Shown: positions 12,785 through 25,352, counted from the stretch's first letter. The stretch is 64,000 nucleotides of DNA from Syncephalastrum monosporum B8922 (GCA_000697355.1 JNEN01001228.1:410454-474453), one strand, 5' to 3'. The notes: a model not told the origin generated them from the sequence alone. Made by a program: numbers and translations.

Positions 12785-15147
12785 TTAGTGCCGCCGGCCC
12801 CTTCTTGGGTTGTTGTAGTCTCGATGGCCGCCACCACCCTGAAAATGACCGCCTCCTCGCCGACCGCGATTGTTGTAAGGCTGGTAGCCACCTTGCTGTG
12901 GGTGCTGCTGCTGCTGCTGCTGCGGACCTGGTGGGGGCATAGGTCCACCTCCGCCTCGGTCCATGGGGTGCCGACGGAATGGTGGCATGGGCTGCTGCTG
13001 TGGTTGTTGCTGCATAGGCATAGGGCCGCGGAACGGTGGGGGTGGGCCGCCACTGGGATTCCTGGGTCCGGGCCCGCGTTGGAAGGGCGGCGGGGGCATG
13101 GGTGGCCGGAAACCGCTATGGGGACCATCGCGCGGACCATCGCGCGGACCATCGCGCGGGCCATGCATGTCGCGTGGTGGGCGGAACGGCGGCGGTTCGT
13201 TGCTATGCATAGGGCTCCGGAACGGCGGTGGGGATTGCTGTGGAAGAGGAGGAGGCATGGCGTGCGGCGGCGGCCGGAAAGGTGGAGGTTCGTTCATGGA
13301 AGAAGGTCGTGGAGGGGCGTTCGCAGGTCGGAAAGGTGGGGGTTCCATGCGCGAGGGCGCATTATGAGGCCGGAATGGTGGCGGTTCCGCCGAGCTTCTC
13401 TGCTCTTCCTCTTCTTTGCTCTCTTCTTGGTTGCTCGAGTCAAACTGTTCCACGGTCTCTTCGCCCGGCCGTGGCCGCGTCCAGAAGCGTGTGGTATGGT
13501 CGTTCGATCCAGAGACGAGAATGTGGCCGACAGGATGCCAATCCAGCGACCAAATGTTCGATTCATGTGCGGTTTCTTGTTTGCCGACAGGACCCTCTTG
13601 TCTAATAAAGGATGTCAGTATGCTTGTGATGGGCGTCCATGGAAGCCAGAACTATACCCTGTCAGCCAGAACATCAGGGAACCATCACTGCCACCTGTAG
13701 CGAGGAGACGCTCGTGATGAGGGTGCCACTTGGCAGCTATAGGGATCCTGTCAATACACGCAAGCCCGGTGGATGCTACCGTTCACTTACAGCAGATTTC
13801 TCGTTTATGTCCTCGAATGATTTGCAGCTCTTTCATGGTTCTGACATCGTAGATACGGATGAGCTGGTCTCTGCCGGCGGATACGATCCAGTTGCCGTTC
13901 TGGTTCCACTCGAGAGCGAGTACTGTGTTCTTGTGGCCGTGCCTAATGGAATAGATGAGCTATCTGGATGTAGACATAGAAGTGCGTCACCCACAGTGTT
14001 GTGATGTTTTTTGCCGATTTCGGGTCCCAGAGCTTGATCAAGTTATCTTTACTTCCAGACGCAAGCAGTGCCTTGTACGGGTGCCAGTCGACGCACTTGA
14101 CGTCCCAACCGTGACCGGTGAGTGCGCGTTCCTCTGTTCCAGTGTTAAAGTCCCATATTTTGATCAGCGAATCGTCTGAGCAGGTGGCGAACCGTGTATC
14201 GGATGGAGCAAACCTAGCACATCCCAATGAGTAAAAACACTAAAGGAGAAACGGCTCTTCATGACTTACGTCAGGTCACGGATGGCTTCTCTGTGTCCCT
14301 GGAACATTTTGAGATTGCTCATATTGGACTGCCAGTATTTGACGACACCGCTATGGTCACCTGTGACCATCCAGTTATCATTATGGGACCAGTTCATGGC
14401 GCGTACAGCTGAATCGTGTGCCTGAAAGGAAATGTCGGGAAACGTCAGTGCTATCCTCTTTTGAGTGGCTAGGCAAGGGGCTTTTACCTGTAGGATCGTT
14501 TCAAAGTTAAACGTCAAACCGTTCCATAATGTAAATTCGCCACTGGAAGAGCCTGTAATCAATCGCCTGCCTTCAGGCGTCCACTTGATAGAAGAGTTGA
14601 GTTCCACAAACAAGATAGGATTCAAGGAAGAAACCGAAATCGTACCCGAACAACATTGACAGGGAATCGCACTTTATTCGTCGAGGTATGCACAAACTTA
14701 GTTGTCACTGCATTCATAGGGTTGTCGAGATACGCAGCGGGGGGAAGCAGCTAAAGTTCGATTGAGTTTAGATCAGCACAGCTGGAAGGCAAACGACAAC
14801 GACAAGAGAAAGCATACCTCGACAATGAAGTTGGGATCGGGTCGAAGGAACCGCGTATCTCTTCGATCCCGAATCCATACACGCTCCTACAGAAGCAGCA
14901 AAAGGCGAAAGAGGGTGTTTATTGGTTTCTTATTCAAGAACAAGCACGCCGTGGAAGAATGCGGTGGACACGCTACCTGCATCCAACGCGCCAGACTCTG
15001 ATTATAGTCGACGGTTCGGCGCTGGATCGCCTTTCTCATGCGTTTTCCGTCAAAGACAAGCTTTGAGAAAGGAACATTTCCGTCTCCGTTGGGTTTCATA
15101 GGTGGTCGCCCTGCTGGTCGTCCGCCGCCATCCTCAACTTGTGCCAT
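12785..15147 (-). CDS. Cleavage/polyadenylation factor WDR33/PFS2, WD40 with Pro-rich tail
   Basis: This is the WD40 subunit that helps recognise the poly(A) signal and scaffolds pre-mRNA 3' processing. It is read from several short minus-strand exons. The start at 15147 gives [20 protein letters not shown], then the signature [18 protein letters not shown]. The WD repeats follow: [95 protein letters not shown] and [12 protein letters not shown]. After the WD domain comes a low-complexity tail encoded at about 13453-12785. It has at least five PPPFR units, three GPRD units and Gln and Gly/Arg runs, ending GRRGGGH...RRGRRH. The long tail resembles animal WDR33 more than yeast Pfs2, which is short. 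Exon borders are not all fixed here. Confidence 0.92.
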
Positions 15148-16651
15148 GTCTCAAACAAGTAATACGTAAAAGTAATGTGAAAATTGTTTTATGACATGTA
15201 GAGCGTATGAGCGGGAAATTGTGAAATTTCCCCCCCCCCCAAAAGCCCGCCCTCCATCTTTTACACACCGTGCATTCAAGCTTCTCCAAAATAAAACCGC
15301 TTTATGCGGTGTTATCTTGGAGCATACTACAGTGTGAGGTTATCCGTGTTATGACTACGCCTATATGTTGCTTCATTTGGTATCAATTAGAGTGTGCGTA
15401 CACCACACCTAGTGTGTAATGTAGAATGCATTGACGCCTGATATGAAACTAGGTATATATATGTAGATATAGATATGTATATACTTCCAACAATAATCTA
15501 CTTGCCAGATGACATCTATAACCCACTTACCTGAGACATTGTACTGTCGATAATACGCATACATTACCCAGCACGTTAACGTAGACACAGACCAACGTAT
15601 TTACGGATCCTGACGGCTTGCGCTTCGAGTTTGGCTGGAAGTTAGCGATGCTGACTTAACAGCAACTTCAGTCGTAGCTGATGCTTCACAAATTGACGTC
15701 CTAGGTCCTTATCTTGGTTACATTTGACGGCCGAGTGTGAAAGCATACCACTTTTCGGTAGTTCTTTCTGCTTACCCCCCACAATCATCAAACAACTTAC
15801 CGAGTGAACTACTGCCTCGTTAGAAGAGTGCTTATCTACTTTTAATGTATATATATATATAGATATCTAAAACGCTGATGGCGATATTATACTAACCCTT
15901 CTCACACTAATACCCAGGCAACATGCATCCGAAACTCGTCAGACATCTGGAACCAATGAAATTGCAGACTCATTCGTCTCTGATATGATTCACATGATAT
16001 GATTCACATATTTTAGGGCCTTTGCGACGAACCAAACATTTCTTGTCTAATGTTTCCTGCTATGTATGTTGGATCTATTGCGACTTCTTGTCACGATTGC
16101 TGTACCAAAACCCACGTGATCATCAGACATTATCAGTCTAGGTCAAAGTATCTTTACTGATAGCCAGAATTATGCTGACTTACTATATTACTCCATCAAC
16201 GCTATGGACTGTCGGAAGATCTCTCGCAGCTAGTAGCAAATCCTTGTAAGCGTTCATAAAAGTTTAATCAGAGCATTAATAGTAGTATATATTCAAAGAG
16301 AGTTAATGCATATGAATACTTTATTTGAATCTACCGGACGGAAATAATCAAGAATGCTTTATCACAATCTATTCTCTCGTCCATACATATGCAGCACCGG
16401 CTTTAACCACATTTTCCAGAGATATAGATGTCGACTGTTCTAATGGATGCACATATAACTATGGACACGCTGGTACACGTCATAGATGGACGGGCGGTCT
16501 GGGTTGTGACGGACAGCGAAAATGATCTGATGCATGGCATACGCACAATGGGTCATCCTGGCTTTGACCAATCAATGCAGCCGGCGCTTCCCAGATTTGG
16601 ACAAAATATATATCCACCTTTCCAGCGCCTGCCTTCGCACTTTTCGCAAAC
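15148..16651. other. 1.5 kb AT-rich intergenic stretch without a recognisable gene
   Basis: No open frame longer than about 66 codons shows family resemblance, and no tRNA or snRNA fold was recognised by eye. The stretch contains an 11-C run at 15230-15240, several TA-rich patches (15455-15485, 15848-15865) and a short tandem duplication of TGATATGATTCACA at about 15980-16008. It lies between the divergent starts of WDR33 and the bZIP gene, so it may hold long regulatory regions or an unannotated non-coding RNA. Confidence 0.4.
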
Positions 16652-17230
16652 ATGACTCTCTCACAGCCGTCAACACCTCTCTGGACCTCTTTATCAAGCA
16701 CAGCAGCGTCCCCCTTAGTACCACTCGAATATACACCTTTGGATGATCTTATTTCTGCTGCTACCAGCAATCTTGACCTGGTCACCCCGCGGCAGCCAAC
16801 AGCAGCAGACACCATGGGAACCAACATAACCCACACGATACCCTCCCCTAGCATACCCCCAGCAACTATGAGCCTATCACATCAGACGATACTTTGCGCA
16901 CCTTCCTCTGAAATGGACGGGTGGACGCTCCAGTCAGCTGCTGCTGCATTACGAGCCTCCAGAAAGCAGCGCCAACGTGCGGAGGAAAACCGTCGCCGGA
17001 GCGCCGAGAGCGCACATCGATCGCGCTTACGCCGCGCAGCAAGAATGACTGGACTGGAGCGACGAGCACGCGAATTAGAAGTCAGTAACAGAACGCTGCA
17101 TTTGCGCTTGGCTGTCCTCGAAAGTCAGCGCGATGCTGTTGCAAGGAAGGAGCGCGAAGACCGGGAACATGTCTATCGATTGGAACGGCAGCTGGCTGAG
17201 CTGCAGCGGGCATTGCAAACTGATGCCTAA
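16652..17230 (+). CDS. bZIP transcription factor
   Basis: This is a single-exon protein of 192 residues. The first half is Ser/Thr/Pro-rich (residues 1-95), typical of activation or linker regions. The basic region lies near residues 110-135 (RRRSAESAHRSRLRR), followed by a leucine zipper whose heptad positions read L-L-L-L-V-D-L-L (LERRARE, LEVSNRT, LHLRLAV, LESQRDA and so on). The ESA-RSR spacing is like the plant-type signature N-R-E-S-A-R-R-S-R, but the invariant Asn is Ser here. DNA-binding specificity therefore may differ or be weakened. The ATG at 16652 is the first in frame. A long AT-rich region lies upstream. No subfamily could be assigned. Confidence 0.8.
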   Translation: MTLSQPSTPLWTSLSSTAASPLVPLEYTPLDDLISAATSNLDLVTPRQPTAADTMGTNITHTIPSPSIPPATMSLSHQTILCAPSSEMDGWTLQSAAAALRASRKQRQRAEENRRRSAESAHRSRLRRAARMTGLERRARELEVSNRTLHLRLAVLESQRDAVARKEREDREHVYRLERQLAELQRALQTDA

Positions 17231-17591
17231 ATATATACCTTCCCTTCAAATCGCGGTGAACCCTGATCTCTCTCCTCTCGATATTCGTTTCAGTATATCA
17301 ACTCAAAGGACCCTTTCTTTCTCTCTACAGTACTGTATAGTGCGCGGGGGGGCCAATAAGAAGGAGAGAGGGGTGGGGTGTGCGCGTGCGATCTAGAGTA
17401 TCAGTTTTTATCGTTTTTTCTCCTGCTCTTGTTTCTAATTCACCCCTTTCTGGCGTGCCCCTGGCCTTCTCTTTGCTTTGTAACGCTTTCATCTTTTGCC
17501 TATAATTATCACGCTTTCATGTCTCCTCCTGTTGCATCCTGTTCCTCCGCAGCTCTCAAGAAATAAGACCACGTTTCAACCAAAACCTACC

Positions 17592-17612
17592 ATGTTCCTC
17601 TTTCCCCCATGA
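17592..17612 (+). promoter_or_regulatory. Overlapping upstream ORF (MFLFPP) at the UPF0592-like gene start
   Basis: A seven-codon upstream reading frame begins with ATG at 17592 and ends with TGA at 17610-17612. That stop overlaps the main start codon in the arrangement ATGA, and the next main-frame codon is also ATG. Such overlap permits termination and re-initiation in principle. Whether the transcript includes it is unknown. Confidence 0.35.
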
Positions 17613-20600
17613 TGGTCCACCAAAAAAGCAACAGCAGCAGCGGTTCTATCACCGTTGCCGGTAATACCAACCCAAGCTCTCATTCTCTTAGTCAGGAACA
17701 GAATACGAACGTCTCTTTTTTCTCGGAACCCAATCACTCATCACCCGTTGGTGCATTGCCGTCGTCATTGCTTGTCAGACCGACCCACCCAAAGAAGAAC
17801 GCCATGGCCGACTTGCCCTGTTCCCCTCCTCTGATACGTACTGATACTGGAAGTCATGCTTGGCAGACAACAGCACCCTCGACTACAGAAGCAGAAGAGC
17901 CCGTAGTCCTTTCAGCAGGCCGGACGGACACGGCATTGTTGTTGCCTGGCACGTCTACCAACTCCGCATATCATGCAACCGCATCGCTTTCGTCTTCCTC
18001 TTCTTCTTCCTCGTCTGCCGCCTCTTCTGCTTCTCACTACCATAACAGCAGCACATCCGACTGTCCGTCGTACGCCACCATGCATAACCCTATTGAAATT
18101 CACGTCGACTATACAGCCCTGCGAAAGGCCTTTTCAAAGTATGTCTACCCTTTTCTGCTCTTTTCTCTTATTTTTTTTTTTTTTTTTTGGTATCTCGTTG
18201 TGACACCCACCCGCTCCACCACGATTTAGATTTCAGAGCAAGACCAAACAACGCCATGACATTGCCCAGCAGCAGCTTCTGCCTTGGTTTCATAAACAGC
18301 CGCCCTGCTTGGCCTACCCCGTTTGCTTCTCTTCCCGTCATGGTAGCAAACGGCCTACAAAGGGCCCCTCCAATGGCAGTCATTATCAGCAGGGCAGCCA
18401 TAACACTACGAATACGATCACTCCTTCCTCTACTGGCGCTTCCTTCTGGAGTCAGAAAATCATTGGTCACCATGCAAAGGAAAAAGACGCTCTCGCGACC
18501 GGCCGGATCATCCTTCTCCGATGGTACATATACACAAACATACCCATATCAGTCTCACCTCCTGATGAGTCCTCTGATTCACAATACTAATATATTTACT
18601 TCCTTCTTCTTTTTTGTTTTCTATGTACATATTCTGCTTCACAGGTGGCGGGTACTTATGAGCAATGTACAGCAGGTTCATTATACCGAGCGATGCGTCT
18701 ACCTGGAATGCGTGCTTGAGATCATGTCTCGGTAAGTCTTTTTTTTTTTTTGTTTTGTATCTGCTCCTTAATCTCTGGATCTTTTCTTTATACTAACAAA
18801 AAGCTCTTGCCTTCATCTTAAGTCCGGAATTTGTTCAATTTGGTAAGAATGAAAAAAATAAAACATACACTGGCACGTACACATTTACAAAGTACGCACA
18901 CCCACGTATGAGTGCGTGCACGCGTGTATGATGTGCCGCGCAAACACACACACACACATACACACGTATGCACAGATGATTCCTAAGCGTTTCATTTCTA
19001 TTCTTTTGCGTACTGCGGATAATAGATCATTCCGGGTCTCCGAGTTACACCTTCGACGAGTGGATCGCCAAAAGCGATGATGCTGTGCTCAACGAGTACA
19101 GAAGTCTTCTGAGCCTCACACTGCGTTATGCCATCAGCAGACTCAATCAAAAAGCCATTTATTCCAACATGATTTTGTTTTGCTCAAAAGTTTTAGGTTA
19201 GTTGTGTCACTATCATGCAAGTTGTAGGATCTATCTCATACCATATTTTTTTTTCCAATAGCTCTCTGTTTCTTCAAAGTGCCTGGCCTGGCGCCGGCGC
19301 TACTACGCATTCTTGCTGTTAAGGCACAATCGACCAGACGAATTCGACAAGAATTGGGCGATATTGCAGCTGAGTAAGTCATGCAGAGCATGGAGAAGAC
19401 CGTATTCATCTCTCATTTCTGCATCTGCTTTCTTCCAAAATTGTGAGCAGCTGCTCCAGATTTAGACCAGCTCTATCAGCGGCTTTCAGCGAGCACCTTC
19501 ACCCTCTCATGGTCACCGACTCTCGGTCCTACCAAAGTGCATTCCAGCACGCCAAGTCACGTCTCCGCCCTCCAATCACTTTTGCAGGAAATTGGATCCG
19601 AAGGTAGGGAAAAGAAGCCGAACACCCCCTCTCGCCAATGCAGCTGATCGCATGGACTATTTTTGGCATATCAAGGTGGCAAAGTGACGATAGCGAGCTG
19701 TTTTTCTTTTTTTACCGGCATTACCATTCCATTTTGAAGCTTTACGTGAACGGTGTGTTTCCGCATGTGGAGCAGTGCAGCTCAGTTCAGCGCAACGCAC
19801 TCTTGTCACTTTCCCCAGGATACATGTATCTGGCGGCGTATTTTTCTGGAAAAATAGACGCTTTACTGCACCGCGAGATTCACTCTGTCACTACCGTGCT
19901 CCACTGTTCCCAGCAAAATGGAAGCAACGGCGGGAGCACGACTAACAGCGAATGGCACAACCGGTCCACTGCAGCAGTGGGCAGCAAAAGTGTACCGAAC
20001 GACCCTGATATGATGACAGTGGTAAACAAGCCGCTTATCTCCACACCCACATCCACAACCACTGCGCCTGCTATCATTGCTAATAGTAACCATCACGCGC
20101 AACACCAACAGCAACGGATGGCGCAAAACCCGAGCAAGCCCCGACCGCTGGATGCCGCAACCCACAAGTACGCCGAGTGCATGGCATTCTGCGTAGCTAT
20201 GGCTGACCCACAAGGATTGTACTTTGACATGGTCAACATCTGGTTAAGAGCAGTGATCAAGAGGACCAACTTTATGGTGGCCGAAAGTGTATTCTGTAAG
20301 TGAAATATAACCACATAGTGCAATGATGCTTATACCACATCCTTGAAAACTTGCAGGCCTCCTGGATTTCATTGAAGTTTTGCTCCTGGAAATGCAGTGT
20401 TGCCAGAGTAAACCCAACAGCGGGCCGCCCATTGATATTCCCTTTTTGCTCCATACGCTCGATATTCTGCTGTCCAAGTCTGACCACACCATCAGTCTGC
20501 TTCGCGCCTTGTCGTTTATTTATATCCATTTTCCCTATCTGACATCTCGGACTGCATTGATGGACACGCTCTGCCGACAAATACTTCTCTCGCCGCCAGT

Positions 20601-21793
20601 ATTTGAAAAGCTCCTACTCCACTGGAATCGTAATGTGCGTATATTCTTCCTGCGTTGTCTCTTCTGGCGGGTCGCCCGGGTGCACTCCCAAAGAAGCGTC
20701 CGCTGGACCAACTCAGACACGAATCCTGACACATGCGATGGGTGCTCTTGTCGACAGCAATGGCGAAAAGCAAGCTCTGGTAAGACAGATAGTGTCGTTT
20801 CTTGCATATGAGCCCAAATAATGGATTGAATCTGTAGGACTTTTGAACGCACCATCGCAGGTTGAGGACGTGCTCCTCAGCCAAAGCGCGTTGTAAGCTC
20901 CGGCAGTAGGAATACATCGTGGCATAATCGCTCACATTTATATACGCTTTAGAGAGACTCATATTCTTCTTGAAGCCCTGATAGCGGCACTTTATCTGCA
21001 CTACGAAAGGTCTCAAGAGGCAAGAGGCGGACGCCGGCAAAGCATTCAAACACGAGCCATCCATAGCCTCTCCCCGTTCGCGACTAAAAACACTACCGCA
21101 CCACCGACGCCCTTTTTATCCTTTTCAACGCCGCCCAGCGAGAGTCGTAAAGCACCCATGGAAGAAAATGATGTCAAGGAGGGTGCTGTGCAGCAACAGG
21201 AGCAGCAGCAGCAGCAACAACAACAACAGGGCCGGCGACGGAGGCCAACCGTGTTTCGTCGAAAGTTTGCTCGCTCGGCAGAAAACAAACTTCTGCGCCT
21301 GTTTTCCCCTAACAAGCAGCCTGTGCAGCACAGTAAAAGTGATGACGACCTCCGCAGAATACAGACCCCATCAGACAAAGAACAGCAGAAAAAGAAGGCC
21401 AGCCGTCGCACGGGGGACGTAGACGACAAGAAATCAGTGATATCAAATGCAGATTCATCCATATTCTTGCAATCCATTCAGCAACGTTCCCCAGAGCTCT
21501 ACGCAATGAATGCCAAACCACCGTCGCTGCCTAGCCCACGCCACTCGGTGAGCGAGCCGCTGCCGCCTCAACAAGAAGACGAAAAGAAGCAAGACGAGAA
21601 AGAAATAGTATGGTCGGTTGATCATTGGGAGTATGCGCCCGAGAACCACGTGTATGCACGCAAGGTCGTCAACGAACTGTCTACGATGCAGAAAGAATGT
21701 CGGTTGTGGCTGGCTCAGGCGCAATCCCCGATGGCTGTCCCACCCGGTGTTGTTCTCGAATGGCCTCGCAACTGGACCTTCTCGAGCACCTAA
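17609..21793 (+). CDS. Large UPF0592/DUF1765-like fungal protein
   Basis: This is a multi-exon gene whose product probably belongs to the fungal UPF0592 (DUF1765) family, of unknown molecular function. Exon 1 (17609-18138) is Ser/Thr/Asn-rich and ends in EIHVDYTALRKAFSK. Later exons give VHYTERCVYLECVLEIMSR (about 18646-18731), FDEWIAKSDDAVLNEYRSL (about 19051-19110), FFKVPGLAPALLRILAVK (19270-19325) and SELFFFFYRHYHSILKLYV (about 19695-19750). The block at 20357-20660 contains PIDIPFLLHTLDILL, SDHTISLLRALSFIY and FEKLLLHWNRNVRIFFL, which recall this family's hydrophobic core. The last exon (from about 20953) has a poly-Gln run at 21190-21228, basic patches, and a conserved-looking NHVYARKVVNELSTMQKECR near the end. 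Family assignment is from remembered patterns, so moderate. Some middle exon borders are uncertain. Confidence 0.65.
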
Positions 21794-21984
21794 TAAAGCG
21801 AAAAATACATATGCGTCTGTAAAAGTACTAGCAAAGAAGCCTTTCTTTCAAAGAAGAAGAAAAAATGATGGAACATCTTTTGATATTTTCCCAACCGCGT
21901 TCCGCATATGAATTAGATGGTCCCGATGGAATACAGCGGCAACCACATCACTAGTAGCCTGTACGTAAATGCTTCTGACCCTAT

Positions 21985-23730
21985 TTATTGGTAGCGTTGC
22001 ACAACAACTGTGTTCATCAGCCCAGCATCCTTGAGCGTCTGTGTCTCATCCGTCAGCTCCTTGACAGGGAAGGTCGTCTGTAAGATGTAAGATCGATCGG
22101 TGGGACGTGTGCCATTGATATAGCGTCGAATGTCACCGACAGTTTGAGTGTGGTTAAACTTGGCAACCAGCCTACGCGTTGGGTAAACGGTTAACTTCCC
22201 TCCCTTCTTTTTCCCTTCTTTCAATTTTTACCGAGAGCCATCACCCAGACGGATCTGCAATTGCGTGGTGGGTTGAGATTCGTCTACTGTCACGGCTGGC
22301 TCACTCGAAGCAGCAGCTGAAGAAGAAGACGAAGGATAGGCACCGGGAGCAGCTCCCGATGGCGACGCGGGCGCCGCAAAGGGGGCAGGGCTGCCCAGTC
22401 GATGACCAGAGCCTTCAAAAGGCTTGGGTGGGGCTTTTGGCGGAGGCACGTAATCTTCGTCCTGACGCCGGGCGACGCGCACATCCACAGGCTGACCATG
22501 GCGCACGTTCAGCAAGGAGAGGGGTGCACGACTAGAAAGATAAAGGAACACAAACACATGAGACTTGATTGGCCAGGTCGAACATCCCAAAAAAAAAAAA
22601 AATGCAAACAATACTCACCCGCTGTTGATTGCATTGAGCATGGTCTGGTTGGCAGGGTCATCGTAGCGGTAGAGCGGGCCATCATCGACACTGAAGCCAT
22701 TGCGCCAAAATGTGAGATAGCGCGTTACCTTTTCAAAAGTGAAAGGTTTGCCATAAGCGGTCTCAAAAGAAGAGAGGGAGCCGGTTCAACTTACGGGTTC
22801 CAAGGGGAGCTCTTCATGAGCCTGTGGAGCAGTCGGGTTGATAAGCTCGGAGGGTTCTTCTTCACTACCGAGTTTGTATCCCGATCCTTTAAAAAACGAC
22901 GGCTGATTCTGAGCGGTGGAGGGGTCGTCTTCGTCAGGTGCCGGGCCGCCCCTAATAAAAGCGAGCACGACAGCATCAGTCACTCGAACCCAAAAAAGAC
23001 GTTCAAACTCACTCGGCTGCCTTTTTCAAAATCTGGTTCACCAGATCGTTGTGCTTGTTGGGTCCCTTGACGAGCATACCCCTAAGTCGTACACAAGCAA
23101 GTCAGTATCCACACGCCATGAGAGCCTAGGAGCATTCACGAAGGATGAATGACGTACGATTTTTCTCCGCCTGCGAAAAAGTCCTGGCGATCATCGTCCG
23201 ATTCATCGTCTTGATCGTTGCTACCCAAATCATTCAGAGTGCGCACCTTGGAACTGTGATATCCATGACAAGTAGAGTACAGAGTCAGTACTTCGAACAA
23301 AGCAAAATGCAGACAGGCTGCAGAGTACGCACGTATTCTTTCTACTCGACGATGCCGCGGCTGATCCGGATCCTCCAGCGCCCGCATTGCCCTTGTTGCT
23401 GCTGCTGCTGCTGCTGCTGCTGGCACCCAGCGGTTGACTCGCTCCACCCAAGGAATTGCCACCCAGAACACCACCTGCTGTCGTCGGGCCTGCAGCGTCC
23501 TCGCCTTCAGGAGCTTCACTTGCGCCTGCACCGCCGCCGAGTTCGTAGAATTGATTGACAGCGACCTATGGGGATCATGAGGGACTGAGCGCAAACGAGG
23601 AAGGCGGCTGTTTACAGCAGCAACATACCTTCAGGTCCCAGTTTGCCATTTCCAGAAAGAACTGGGCTTTGTCTGTGGAAGAGCCGGTCATGCCAACGAA
23701 CTGCTGAATGGCTTCGTCCTGGTTTGCCAT
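21985..23730 (-). CDS. p97/Cdc48 adaptor Shp1/p47/NSFL1C (UBA, SEP, UBX)
   Basis: This is a cofactor that links Cdc48/p97 to ubiquitylated clients and membrane fusion. It is read on the minus strand from ATG 23730. [20 protein letters not shown] and [20 protein letters not shown] form the amino-terminal UBA-like domain. A Gly/Ser-rich linker with a poly-Ser tract follows, then [19 protein letters not shown] and [15 protein letters not shown]. The SEP domain reads [20 protein letters not shown], with [15 protein letters not shown] Pro/Ala/Ser linker leads to the UBX domain: [49 protein letters not shown] and VVVQRYQ at the end. Domain order and the total of about 400 residues fit Shp1/p47. About eight exons; the 13-A run near 22590 lies in an intron. 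It diverges from the next gene across 434 bp. Confidence 0.94.
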
Positions 23731-24164
23731 GATGCTGTATGAATAACAGAAAAAGAAAAAAGAAAGCAGAAAGAAGTGGAAGACACGTAACGCGCCCAAA
23801 TAGAATCGAGCGGGCACCGGTGCTTGCCTGCGGAGTTTGTTCGGTTTTTGCCCACAGATTCATGCTATATTGTATATTGCCACCTTCTCTTAATACATAC
23901 ACTGACTCAAAGAATGTACACCGAGTCAGAATGATCACAAAAGCCTGTCCGAATGACTCTCCTCCAATAAAGAAACACGTATGCATAATGCGGCTTCCAT
24001 TGTTTACAGGAGGACAAAGGATGTGTGATATACAGATTCCATTTATACATGAAATTTGGATGTCCGAATGGTTTGCTGGACACAGAGGAACGGGTGGAGG
24101 GGGGATTCGATACCACTTTTAGTCACTTTTACATTACTTGCAACTCCATTGCAGTGTCAGGTTA

Positions 24165-25352
24165 ATGCCAGACAGCGGGAGAGGCACGCATGGTACCGAC
24201 AACGGTAGCAGTAGCAGCAATACTGCGAGCCATACCAGCAGCAGCAGTATGAGTAGTCATAGTAGCAGAAGTAACAGCAACCCGAGGCGGCGACAGACGT
24301 CTGACAGTCTGCCTTTCTTTCCTTCGCCTCCTCCGCTTGAAAGGTCAGAGAGACACAGACCGCCACCTAAGCACGAACAGTAAGATGCATATTTTTTTTT
24401 TCTTTTTCTTTTTTGTTCTGGTTTGTTCTTGCCAAAAGTATCCTAAACACGACTCCACCGCGCGTAAGCATAAGAGCCTCTTTATCTCATGAGCGTGTAA
24501 GTTCCAATAACCGCATGGCACTTCATCTTGTAATGCTCCTGAATCCATAGTTCACGCGCCGTCTCGAGGCTGCAGCAGCAGCTCCCCGCACCACTCAACA
24601 GCAACATGACTCCCTCTCCATCGAACGCATACACCACTTTGATACCATGTTCGAAAACAACGAACCCTCCTTATTTCCTTTCTCCTTGAGCGACTCATCC
24701 GACGACAATCATGACGATCAGGATGACAGAGACGATAGCGATGACCTCATAAAAAGGTATGTGCCTTTCTTTTTCTGGTGCAAGAACGCAATGGCTGAAC
24801 GTGACCTGCTGCACTGACAGGCCACCCACGCCGAGTGCGCGGTCGCCACCAGAAGAAGGACGACGACGGTTCGCACGAAGACCACGAAGCAGCGGATCGA
24901 GTTCAACAAGCAACACACCGATTCAACAGCAGCAGCGTTCTTCTATTACTTCGGCGGATAATTCTCCTCGCGCGACGCGCAGCTTGGAAGCACGGACGCC
25001 CTCATCACAGACCTCAGACACCGCTAGTATTTGCAGCAGCAGCACAAGAACACCCACCGGTTCTGTCAAGTCCTTTGACCACTCTCATCACCCGATCCAG
25101 CCAGAAGTTCAAAATACGTGGGCCGATAAAAGCAGGCTCAGGCCTCGCACCGTCAAGCACCGCTACTACTACACGACCGACCACGACCGGCCGCCAGAGC
25201 AACTGCACAAGTCCTACCAAGCGCCAAAAGCACCCTCTGCAAGAACTGCGCCTGCATCTCAGAAAAAGCCGGATACACCACCGAAAAGCCCTCAAACGCG
25301 ATCCCGCTCTAGTAGAAAGGCCTCCGTACGGAGGAAGAAAGAGCAGCGGTAG
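24165..25352 (+). CDS. Low-complexity Ser/Arg/Pro-rich protein of unknown function
   Basis: Four exons can be joined without a stop. 24165-24381 gives MPDSGRGTHGTDNGSSSSN and SLPFFPSPPPLERSER. A short exon at about 24440-24497 follows. 24552-24757 gives FTRRLEAAAAAPRTTQQQ, a MFENNEPSLFPFSLSDSS motif and an acidic DD-rich run. The last exon runs from about 24822 to 25352, ending SRSSRKASVRRKKEQR. Introns have normal GT-AG ends and lengths. The product is almost entirely disordered. The only candidate for a conserved short motif is the hydrophobic FENNEPSLFPFSL segment before the acidic patch. No family is recognised. The stop faces the membrane-protein gene on the other strand across about 530 bp. 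Confidence 0.6.

Noticed and set aside
12350..13717. Plus-strand open frame (455 codons) spanning the NDUFS2 end and WDR33 tail
   Set aside because: It runs through a real 3' end and an antisense Pro/Gly repeat; no motif supports it.
22402..23070. Plus-strand open frame (222 codons) across the Shp1 gene
   Set aside because: It crosses Shp1 exons and introns on the other strand and shows no homology pattern.
24095..24120. GATTCGATACC resembling a tRNA T-loop
   Set aside because: The arms do not pair and no acceptor or anticodon arm was found.
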